Shown: positions 1 through 10,498 of the stretch, piece by piece | How positions within the stretch are numbered: position 1 is the stretch's first letter | Layout of the letters: every line of letters starts with the position of its first letter | Assembly (NCBI GenBank): GCA_001466705.2 | Contig: LATX02000154.1 | Span: 496,001 to 560,000 of the forward strand | DNA length: 64,000 bases | Direction of reading: 5' to 3' | Source of the DNA: Moniliophthora roreri | Lineage: Eukaryota; Basidiomycota; Agaricomycetes; Agaricales; Marasmiaceae | Notes under the pieces: generated by a model | Seen by the model: the letters and a program-made list of their open reading frames with translations, nothing else | Databases searched by the model: none | What the model was told of the DNA's origin: nothing | Position numbers and translations under genes: made by a program

Positions 1-692
1 AGATTCGATTTGTCGGCACTTTTTGACGACGTTCACTGATTAGCTGGCAGAAAAGGTTCAACAGACACGTCGAAATCCTGATATAGATTGGTCGGATGTA
101 TTAGAGTCTTCCTCGACTATTCAAGCTTTTTGAGCTTGTAGCTTCGGTGCGTTCTGCGGCAAGTGAAGAGAAGCTCGAGAGAGTCGCCGATTCCTGGGAA
201 CAGAGGTCCGGAAAAAGGTCAATGTCCCTTTCATAATCAATCAAACATCCACGTGTCTCGATGGTCGAAGCTGGGGCTCACCATGGGTGGCTATATACTA
301 TGCATGCGCAGCGACGAATGGCTCGGAAAAAGGGCGCGATCTGTCAAGGAGGGACTCGTACGATGCCAAAAACGTCTGAAATGAATACTAATACATTTGA
401 AGTACAGGATACATATATGTGTACAGGGATTAGGAGATTGCGAGGAGATGACCATCAGAAGCCTAGGACAAACTAATCTATGAAGGTCCGTGCGATAATA
501 GGTCTAAGAAGTCAGGGTGGTTATAACGAAATATGAAGTTGTAGCAAATGAACGAACGAACAGGAAAACAACATGCATGAACTTACATTACTTCTGATAT
601 GCAGAATGGCAATAAAATGGAGGCGTAAAGCGGAACAATCATTAAGTTAGTCGTAGATGGAAGGCATAGCACGGTGCAGCGGCCCCTGCAAC
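1..692. other. No supported gene (downstream flank)
   Basis: Only short overlapping reading frames are present, with no recognisable domain and no consistent splice structure. The right end probably holds the 3' untranslated region of the minus-strand gene that stops at 693. Confidence 0.5.
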
Positions 693-2925
693 TTAAATCG
701 CCAAGCCCAGGGTATTGGTGGAAGTACGATGCCGCAAGGCGTCAGCGTGAGTTTGTGCGCTGTACGGGTGCAAATTTTGAGCAGGCGCCTGCAGTAATAC
801 CTGATATGTCGCCGGTGGCGGCGGCGGAGACATTTGGGGCGTAGAATGATTATGAGACTGAGAATATACGTTCGGTCGAAGAGATCGGGAGGCAGATGGC
901 TGGGGCCAGGTATGGGAATGCGATGGCGGATGTGGGGGACGGCGGGAGTAAGATGTAGTGCTATTTTTATTGTCATTGATAGCATGTTGATCGTGGGTCC
1001 AGGCTTCAGGTGGTGGCTCCGGCATCGGCACGTATTCGAGTTTTCCGGCAGGTACGGATACCAAAGGCATGTCAAGGCTTGAGCGGGAGTCGGAATCGGA
1101 ATCGTCTTCGGAATCAGACTCATCCGAATCCGAATCCGTCCCATCGAAATCCGTCTCATCGAAGTCCGACTCATCAAAGTGACCAAATGAATTTCCATCT
1201 CTTGCCTCCCACTTCGACTGTCTTTCCCGGTCTCTAGCAATATCTCGATTTTGCTTCTCCTTCCGTCGGCTTGCGCGTTTGCCGGTAGGAATTCCGTCTC
1301 TTTCATTCCATTGGCGATAAGGCGGTTCTACAGAGTGACCTCCAACCGGCGCAGGAATACCGAATTCGACAGATCGACTGCGCTTCACTAGGCTCTCGGG
1401 TAGGAGTGGAGTGGCTTGAAGTGCACGAAGATGCCATTCTGCGTTCGGCGTTGGTACACCGCGCTTGCTATGCTTTTTCTGCTCCTTCCTTCGATGCAAT
1501 GAATACGAATCAGCATCTGGGCCTGCAACCTTTGTTGTAGCGTTGAACTGGGCGTTGGGATTTCTCTGCCATGTCGTTGAGTCCAGACTTCCGGTTGGTA
1601 CCAAAGGATTAGAGACAGATGTCCGCTGCGTTGTCACCGGTACATCGGCTAGACGTAGACTAGAGAAGGACTGGGACGGCCGATGCTTGTTTGCCAGTCC
1701 CGGAGATGTGATACGAGTAACCGGGGAATATGATGGAGTAGAATGGGAGCTACCCGGAAGCGTCGGTAGATGTTTACCGATGGCAGCAACGAGTTTTACT
1801 GCGTGTTCGATTCTTGCATGCATTTGCATAGTTCTTGCGGCATCATAATACTGATAATTCATTGCAGCGCAGTCCTGAGTCAGCCATCGCTTGACGACGT
1901 CAACAGTCCAGTGTGTATTGGATAAGTCTGTGCCATTCCTGTACGGGAGCTGGTAAGTTGATGTGGACAAGAATAATCCGAGTAGGTCTCGCGCTTCGCG
2001 ATGACAGATGGTAGGACCAAACCCCGGTCAGCCGAGGCTTAAACGCAGCTCCCGGGAAAACTCTTTGAAACGATGAGTCATGCGGTGCTGGCGATACCAG
2101 CAATAGCTGAATGATACGGGAGCGCATCAACAGTGATTCCAAGCAACATCGTTGACAATGATCTCAGGCGAAACGCAGGAGTATATAAGCAGTACTCACA
2201 TCAATAGTAGGGAGATATCAGTAGGATCCCATTTGGCGTACCGAACCAACTTGAGCGCTACCGCCCATGCTGGTGTTACGTTGATGATGGATAACATTTT
2301 GTTCTTTGACACGAATACAGTGTATAGTTCTACGTTGTTGGGCTTCAGGGATGCCTCGTAGATCGGGTCAAACTGCGTTAGCGTTACAGGGCTACAGAAA
2401 TACGAAACGTTAGCGATGCCAACTACAAAGAAAACAGGGTACTCACTTTGTCGTCATCGGTAACGCCACATCTGCATCTGCATTCATCCAATCCGCACCC
2501 AACCCAAACTGTATAGCCGTCGCCCTTATGCACTTCTGTAACCTCTGTGCTGCATCTGGCATCTGATGCTTGGTGCTGTATTCTTGGATGAAGGAGCGGC
2601 GGATGTAGTCTACGTCTCGAGTCGTATACCGCATCGGAGAATTTTCCCCCTTCTGTTGATGATACAACTCCTTCCGTTTCGCGAGATTGTACAGCCCTGG
2701 GTGTAGAAGCATGCATGCACCGCCATGGGCGACAAGCCGGACTGGTGTCCCTCGAAACTCTGTAGCAAGAAGGGTGGAGAGGTATTCCAGAACATTTATG
2801 AGCATGTCACGATTGAGCTCCTTCGTATTGTGCGCAGGCATGACGTCGTAATATGATGGTGGTCCGGGGAAAGAGTAGGTCGGTTGAGTTGGCCATACGG
2901 TGCGTGTGTCGACTGCAACGGTCAT
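693..2925 (-). CDS. Hypothetical nucleotidyltransferase-like protein with acidic Ser-rich tail
   Basis: Three exons read on minus: 2925-2447, 2391-2200 and 1938-693. They sum to 1917 nt (638 aa) with the frame kept across both introns. Residues 40-160 contain a small-residue segment (VAHGGACMLL) followed about 35 residues later by TTRDVDYIRRSF. This arrangement resembles the Gly-rich loop plus Asp-x-Asp of minimal nucleotidyltransferase folds found in many Agaricomycete hypothetical proteins. The C-terminal half is low complexity, with an Asp/Ser repeat near residue 500 and a Pro-rich tail, so it is probably disordered. The start is the first methionine of the open frame (MTVAVDTRT). I see no signal peptide or membrane segment. 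The enzymatic assignment is inference; calling it simply a conserved hypothetical protein is the safe alternative. Confidence 0.6.
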
Positions 2926-3887
2926 GGAGGATATATGATACCAGGAATGACGATAATGAAATAGTTATTACGGGGAAAGCGGTGTGTGGCGGGTCCTCTG
3001 CACAGATATGAATGCGTAGTCACCGATTTCGATGTTTTTGACCTGCTTTTATATAGGGCAAGACACAGTCGGCACCGATGCCACTAAAAAGAGTCAATAA
3101 ACAGGGCTGCGCGGATAAGAAGATAAACGTTACTGACAATGGTTGGGGAGAGAAAACAAACACGTTCCAAAGAAGATCGCCCCAACGTTTTTATTGTCCG
3201 GCAGGCCGCCTCGTGTCCGTGGTGCGAATCTGTGCCTTGGCCACTCTCAGCCAGCGCCTCAGCTCCCTTTTTCGGACTCTAGCGGGTCTCGTTTCAGATG
3301 AGACTAACACCGCAACGGTCCTGAAGACGACAACAAGGGATTTGTTGGTTGGTCGGAGAGTCGGGAAGAAAATGTTTCCAAGCGGAGGCGGTGCTAATTG
3401 CCACGCGTTGAACCTTCCTAACGGAGATATAGAGGACAGGTGTACGGGCTACTGAGCAGCGAACGTTTCAACCTTTATAAACATACCAGAAAGATTGATA
3501 ACTGCTGTGTTGATTGCGGGTGTGGCAAAGTACGGAAATGGTTTTCGGCAGGCTGACCGATTTCTGGAAGCCTGTGAGCGTTGTATCGACGATGAGTGAG
3601 AACCATAAGCAAGTCACGAGGCCACGAGGCCATCGTCCTGCACTTTCTTGTGAGTCACAGTTCATGTGGCACTATGGAACGCTTAGATGACTCACTGCAG
3701 ATCCCCCAGAGTGTCGTATGAGCGCTTGATTCAAAGTAAGCGCCCAACAATGGACATATTTCCCGGATCGGAATCTATGACAGCAGTTGGACCGCAGGCG
3801 TATTGTTTTTGCACAGCAAGACGTAGAGATCAAACCTACTAAAGTTGGTCGAGATGGTTGCCCATCATCTTGCTGTCGGGATAAGCA
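2926..3887. other. Intergenic, no supported gene
   Basis: A 125-codon open frame on plus (3078-3455) has no domain, no plausible promoter context and arginine-rich random-looking composition, so I do not call it. The left end must contain the promoter of the minus-strand gene starting at 2925. Confidence 0.4.
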
Positions 3888-4322
3888 TCATACAACTGCT
3901 GTTTTCGCTATAGAATGTCTGACGGCAGTTGTTAGCCTTCCATAGTGCTGTATGTGCTAAAGTGACGTACTTTTCTCCAGGGCGCGCGATGCAGCTTGCA
4001 GTCCCAGATTTCAATACGAGCTCCATCTCCCAACAAAGACCAGTAGACGTATTTTCATTAAACCTCAAGATACCATGACAAATATCCTTCGGGAAGAAAT
4101 CGCGGAAGTCCATCACAAGATTTTGCTGTTCAACCATCGATTCAACAAGTCGACAGACCTGCTTGATAGAGATCAGGCTTGACTTTTGAAATTCATGAGT
4201 CAACTTGGTTCTGGCTGTTCACCGGTAGGCTGCTGGTCTTGCGTGAGAACGATACTGAGAACGAAGGATCGCATCTTACCTTTCCAGTCAAATGAGTCGA
4301 GAGCACATAGTTTCGGCGTCAT
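3888..4322 (-). CDS. Small spliced hypothetical protein divergent from PMS1
   Basis: Reading minus, ATG at 4322 opens a 43-nt exon (4322-4280). A 65-nt GT-AG intron, a 244-nt exon (4214-3971), a 52-nt GT-AG intron and a 31-nt last exon (3918-3888) follow. The exons sum to 318 nt, exactly 106 codons including stop (105 aa). The product begins MTPKLCALDSFDWK and ends HSIAKTAVV. It is predicted soluble, with a possible helical stretch around SIKQVCRLVESMVEQQN. No family is recognised. The start is only 238 bp from the PMS1 start on the opposite strand, so a shared divergent promoter is likely. Support comes from the coherent exon lengths and splice signals, not from homology; it could be spurious. 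Confidence 0.4.
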
Positions 4323-4560
4323 CAAAAACTGGAGCTCATGATAAAACTTCACAGCAAGGCAAGCGCGCGTCTGGATGACAGCACCTCGGCTGACTTACGT
4401 AAGGAACGCGCTCGTGTCACACCGTGACTGTCAGTTCTTACTCAGTTCAGCAGTTCTTACACTACTGCCTCAGCTTTGACTTTGTCTGCCTCTCGACTTG
4501 TTATCTTGCTGCTCTCTATGCTATCTTTCTCCATAAATCATTCTATAGTCCGCAATCACA

Positions 4561-7500
4561 ATGTCTAAAGCAGATGCCGAGGAAAGAACATTTTCGACCA
4601 CCAAAACCATCAAGGCAATTGATGCCAATTCGGTGCATCAAATCACTTCAGGACAGGTGGTTATTGATTTGCAGACCGCTGTCAAAGAACTCGTGGAGAA
4701 TAGTCTGGATGCGGGTGCTACCAGTATTGGTACGTTGTCATTTCGCTGTGGCTCGGTAAGTTGAGCAGCTGAGCTGGCATCTTTGTAGAGGTGCGATTCA
4801 AGAATTATGGTTTGAAGAGTATCGAGGTGGTAGACAATGGTAGTGGGATACCTGAGAAGGACTTTGATGATATTGGTTCGTTTGATGTGCTTCGTGCAAA
4901 GTCTTACGTTGATGTGTCTCGTTAGGACGCAAACACTATACATCCAAATTATCATCGTTCGAGGATTTGACAAGGCTCACTTCTTTCGGTTTCCGAGGAG
5001 AGGCTATCTCTTCACTCTGTGCGCTGTGTGAGGGTGTCACGGTCACAACTGCGACGGCCGAGAAAGCGCCAATGGGCACTGTTTTGGATTTGGGAAAGGC
5101 CGGAGATGTCAAGAAGAAAACAAAGGCTTCACGGCAAGTAGGTACATATGCTCCTACATTCAATGCACACTTGACTTCTTGCTCGAACATCAGCGTGGAA
5201 CCACGGTCCTCATAACAACTCCTTTTGTGTCACTTCCTGTGCGTCGCAAAGAGTTGGAGCGTAACATTAAGCGTGAATTCGGCAAAGCACTCTCGTTGCT
5301 CAATGCGTATGCGCTGGGACCATGCTGTGGTCTGTACGCAGGCGTAACGACGGACTCTGATTCTGACATGGAACTTCGTTCGAGAGCGGTGCGATTCGTG
5401 GTGAGCAATCAACCCGATAAGGGGTGAGTCAATTCTCTTCTCCTGAAGATTCACTACTAATTACCATTGGCACGGCAGATCAAAGACGACCCACATATCT
5501 TTACCACTACCTTCTTCTGGAGTTGCTCCTTCAGTTCGAAGCGGAGTAATCGCCCTTTGGGGAACGAAAGCGTTGGACAGTGTCATGGATCTTGAACTGC
5601 AGTTTGATGTTCCAAGGTTAAAGCAGTGTACTGTTCTCAATAGTCAATTATACTCACTGCAATTTTAGGATAAAACCTAGGAGATTGAACAAGAGGGACG
5701 ATACTGAGGAGACACGGGAGGAAACCTTTCCTATTCGAGTGAAAGGCCTGATATCCTCACCCGTACCGATGTCGGGGTCGAGTTCAACCCAACGGTCTAG
5801 TCGGACGAGCACCGATAGACAATTCTTCTTCGTAAACGGTCGACCTTGCACACTGAACAAGGTACTTCACACACCTTCCCGCTAATGATCCCATACTAAA
5901 CCTGCTTCTAGGTGCAAAAGGTCATCAACGATACCTATCGTTCATTCACAGCCTCGAACTCTAGCGTACCCCATTTTCCTTTCATCGTCGCTGATTTCAA
6001 CGTACCGGGTGATGCTGTGGATGTCAACGTTACTCCAGATAAACGGACGATATTGGTGCACGCTGAAGTTCATGTCATTGATGCATTGAAGGTTAGTATT
6101 GTTTGTATACCATTTACTGTCGTACTAATCAATTTCAGACGGCACTTGAGGATCTTTTCTCTCCGTCACGTTCAACTTTTAGTGTCAATGGTCCTCCTAG
6201 GACTGGTTCTTTGAAGGCGTCGACGCCACAAGGAGGCGTGTATTCGAGCGTCAAACCTACGCAAGATCAGATCCATACTCACCAGACGAAGGAAGCTAGC
6301 TCGAAGCCCCATACCCCTGTTCAAGAGGGATTGCCACATCCCGTTATAGTCACCGATGACAAAGACTCTGACTACGCCACTGTCAACGCAACAAGGGGAG
6401 ATTTGGAAGTGTGCTCTTCTGAAGTCAACCCGTCTCTATCGCAAGTACCTACACCAGATGTGATGGATGTTGATCAGGAAGCGGGGTTGACCACCCATAC
6501 GCCGACACCCTTCTCCGCTCCACGTTCCTGCGAGGTGTCAGGCATGAGGAACTCATCCATTCCGCCGATATCTTCGGTCTCTCAGAAGAACTCCCAAGCA
6601 TCAGCAGCCGCCGAAGCACACTGTTCCTCAGCACAAAAATCTCAGGGAGATCAAGATCCTACTACGCAAAAAGGAAAGGATAGGGGGGCGATTGTAGTCA
6701 GCACTGTTGGAGCCAGCTGGACGCGGAAAGTGACTGCATCGCTGCAACAAGATGAAGATGCGAATGCTGACCCTGAACAATCGACTGGAGCTGGTCATGA
6801 TCGTTCAGATGACGACTTGGCCGGCATGACCGAAGAGGATGCACCTCCCCGGAAGAAACGACGATCAGTCTCCACCGCCGAGGCGACCCCCATGGCTAAA
6901 CTAGGTAGCATTGTTTCATCAAGTGGCATCAGGACAGCAAACGGTCGGATGACAGGCCAGGGGACTTCGAGTTCAAGCAAACAGCTTACATTGACTGATG
7001 CCTTCAGGGGATCAAATGCACGTCAGGCTCTACGTACGCGGCTCGCTGGCTTCGTCCGTAGCGGGAGTCAGGTACCTACTACGTCTGTCCCTGATGCTCA
7101 GACGGACGAGGATGAGGAAGAGATGGAGGTGGTGCATGAGGTACAAAGGCAGGAGCCAGATGAACCTATGGATGATGCACCGCTTCTTCAGCCTCAGGAG
7201 ACACCTCTATTTCTCCCAGAGCGTGAAAACGATCAGCCGGAACGTGACCATACTGTCATGGATGTCGATACTCTCGATGGAACGTCGTCTGTTGGTTTCG
7301 TGGACTCGTCGTCTTCCATTTCACTTCCTCCTACTTCTCTCTCTATAGGAAGTAATAACAACTCGTCATCTTCAGCCACTGATTTGATTGATCTCACTGC
7401 TGACAATGACGACGACGACGCCATTGATGGGTCTCTTCTCGCGTCAATTGACCCGCAATCGATGTCTCGGCAGCGCATAGTCGAGCGTGTTGATAGACCG

Positions 7501-8545
7501 GAAGTCATCCGAACTACTTCCTCTAATGGTGATGTTCACCTTCGACTCGATATAGCTGGGATCCAAAGAAGATGGAATGCATCTCGGAAGCGAATTAGGG
7601 GCGTTCAGGAATCGCTGAATCTTGGCGATGACCTCGGTCGCGACGAATGCTTGCAATACGATGACAATCCCGAAGCCAAGCTTTCCCGAATAATTCGGAA
7701 AACCGATTTTGCTAAGATGACGGTACTCGGACAGTTTAATCTTGGCTTCATCATTGTGAGGAAGAGAGAGCGAGGGACTGCCGATGGCGGGCACGAAGGG
7801 AACGGCCCACACGATGACCTCTTCATCGTAGACCAGCATGCTGCCGACGAGAAGTACAACTTTGAGAACCTCCAGCGGGAATGTAACATTCGGAGCCAAA
7901 AGCTGATAAGGTACGTCTGACGCCAAGCAGGTCTTAACTCGTGCTGATTGTACGTTCATAGACCGCTCCCGCTGGACTTGATGGCCTCTGATGAATTAAT
8001 GATAGCGGAGAATCCTGACGTGCTGAAACAAAGCGGGTTCGAACTAGAAGTCCAAGACGATGACATTCTCACCCAGCCTTCAGATGGTGCTCGACCTGCC
8101 CGACTGAAGTTGACGGCTCTTCCCATGAGTAAAGGCACTATCTTTGATATGAAAGGTGCGTGTACACTCTTCTACCCATTTCGTGTGATACTGATGCATT
8201 CTCGGTGGTGTAGACCTGGAAGAGCTGATACATTTAATGCGTGACCGACCCTCCGGCCAGATGGTCCGATGCTCCAAGGCTCGAGCTATGTTTGCGTCAA
8301 GGGCATGCAGGAAAAGCGTCATGGTTGGCATGCCACTCACGAAAGGCCAGATGAGTACAGTATGCTTTCACTTCTCTGATTGCTGGCAGCAGGTTCTGAC
8401 TGGTGTGTAGGTGGTTCAACACATGGGTACTATGGACCAGCCTTGGAATTGTCCCCACGGAAGGCCTACAATGAGGCACCTGTACGACATGTCAAATACT
8501 AAGAAGCACAATTCCAGGCAGGTTGATTGGTCGGACTTTCGTTGA
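4561..8545 (+). CDS. PMS1: DNA mismatch repair protein PMS1 (MutL homologue)
   Basis: This is the MutL-alpha subunit that pairs with MLH1 and nicks DNA during mismatch repair in the nucleus. The N-terminus carries the GHKL ATPase motifs: [23 protein letters not shown] and [13 protein letters not shown], followed by the transducer domain ([12 protein letters not shown]). A long acidic, Ser-rich linker of several hundred residues follows; it includes a PRKKRR-type basic cluster that could be a nuclear signal. The C-terminus has the metal-dependent endonuclease motif [12 protein letters not shown] plus [12 protein letters not shown] and [11 protein letters not shown], all diagnostic of eukaryotic PMS1/PMS2 rather than MLH1. 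Multiple short introns interrupt the ATPase part; the linker is one long exon. The stop is TGA at 8543-8545. The start [11 protein letters not shown] lies about 20 residues before the first conserved block, as expected. No damage is seen. Confidence 0.95.
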
Positions 8546-8737
8546 CAAAACTAGTCGGAGGCTCGGTTCTTATAATTAATCCCTATTCGTCTTCCCTTTG
8601 TTCTAGATGGGGATGAACATACGCTTACTGTATTCTTCACACGGTGGTGTGAGAGGGAACCAAAACATGGCATTTTTAAATTCAGCACATTCAGCAGTAC
8701 TTCATTACCAGCATATTTGCTCATTCTCGTTCGTATT

Positions 8738-10094
8738 ATGTCTATCCATGCCGTAAAACAAAACCAGTGTCATCTTGTCTGGGACAACAAGTAAGGATGC
8801 CTTTCATCGTCGCTATCTTCGTTTCGTTCATACATTTTACTACCAGTATTCAGCCTGTTCTCCGCATCAAATCCGGGGAGATCGTGACGATTGATTGCCT
8901 CGACGCCTCAAATGGTGCAATCTCTCCCGAATCCGACGCAGGATCGGTTGCGGCCCTCGACGTATCCCAAGTAGATCAAGTGAACGGTCCGATTTACGTC
9001 GAGGGCGCCCATCCTGGCGATACTCTGAAAGTTGACGTGATTTCCGTAGAAACCGCAGAATGGGCGTGGACAGGTCTTATACCAGGTGGGACGTGTCTTC
9101 AACGCTGCCTAGAATGTGCTGTTACTCTGACCCGTGCCTTCCAGGGTTTGGTCTACTGGCCGATGACTTTCCCGAACCAGTCTTGAAAATATGGACCTTG
9201 AATAAGACGGAAGGTTTCGCATATTTTGACCGGGAAAAGGGTATCAAGATTCCGCTAAAACCTTTTCCTGGGGAAATGGGGGTTGCTCAAGCCCGGTCTG
9301 GAGCATTCTCAACCATACCGCCATACCATACAGGCGGGAACCTTGACACAAAACACCTTACTGCTGGCTCTACTTTATACCTTCCAGTCGAGGTGGAAGG
9401 TGCTTTGTTTTCTATCGGGGTAAATCTCAATATTTACTTTTAGGAGATGTCGGTATTAAAATGAATTCCCCAATAGGATGGTCATGCGGCACAGGGAGAT
9501 GGAGGTACGCTCTAGAACTCGTACTCCTTTTCATCTGGATATGACCTTTCGTGGTATGTGAGCCAGAAGTCTGCGGTGCGTGGCTTATTGTACGCGGAAA
9601 CCAGGGATTCTAAGACTATTTAACACAGGTACCGCTATCGAAACTCCGATGCAAGTGCAAGTACGACTTACAGCGGTTAAAGACCGTCCTTACACCAAAA
9701 CACCTCACTTCGAAACGCTATCCACATACCAGACCGGACCGTATTATGGTATAACTGGAGTAGGACCGGACATCAAGGAGGCCACCAAATCTGCAGTTCG
9801 GCATGCAATTCAGTTCTTACGCGACGAACACGGACTATCAGCTGAAGAGGCATATATGCTTTGCAGCGTTGCGGGCGACTTGCGGATGCACGAAGTCGTA
9901 TGTGTCTTCAATGCATGTCCATTCATGCAGTATTGGTGACATCCTACTTCAGGTTGATATGCCAAATTATGTTGTAAGTCACTGAGATACTATATTAACC
10001 GGACATTGTGCCTATGAATCTTTAGATTGGAATGATGCTGCCCAAGTCCATATTCACGCAAAGGCACGACAAAGCGTCGTTACACGATGTATGA
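8738..10094 (+). CDS. Acetamidase/formamidase (FmdA/AmdA family)
   Basis: This family hydrolyses short amides to ammonia and the acid, in cytosolic nitrogen metabolism. The eight-exon model is 8738-8790, 8847-9085, 9145-9419, 9477-9504, 9567-9575, 9629-9897, 9953-9973 and 10026-10094. It sums to 963 nt (320 aa), close to the family's usual length. The start at 8738 was chosen because exon 1 encodes CHLVWDN, which joins IQPVLRIKSGE as in the family's conserved N-terminus; later ATGs at 8767 and 8799 would lose it. Conserved blocks: GGNLDTKHL, DGHAAQGDGEVCGTAIE and SVAGDLRMHEVVDMPNYVIG. The 28-nt and 9-nt exons both fall inside the DGHAAQGDGE motif region. It is followed on the same strand by the G-alpha gene. 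The exact substrate cannot be told from sequence. Confidence 0.88.
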
Positions 10095-10498
10095 AGGTTT
10101 TAGTTGGATTACAGTAACATTTATCACGTCGGTACGGCTCTCAGTCCTAGCTCCTATGTCTGCTTTATTCTCAGATCCTCCCCCTCATAGATTCACAATG
10201 GTTTCCTCGAGATTACTTTGTACATATACCTTCCTTCGCTTGATTGAATTCTGTTTTGATGGCTCACGCGAGTCATTCCGACTCCGCGAATAGGGCCCGC
10301 ACATGACGATGATGTATCAACCCTAGCTGTACTCGACCCTTACCGAACCTATACAATGGGAGTGTTTGACATCAACATGTTCTAATTCCATTTGGTGGCG
10401 ATCTTAGCGCTGCATCTGATAACCGGACTAATATAACTTGAGGATGAGGTGAGAGATTCTGTCTTCGACCCCAACCTCAACCGCTCCCGCTTTTCCGC
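10095..10498. other. Intergenic between amidase and G-alpha gene
   Basis: About 400 bp with no supported coding frame; it should hold the amidase 3' end and the promoter of the G-alpha gene. No clear TATA element was identified. Confidence 0.4.

Noticed and set aside
3078..3455. 125-codon open frame on plus
   Set aside because: Arg-rich, no domain, no splice pattern, and located in the upstream flank of the minus-strand gene.
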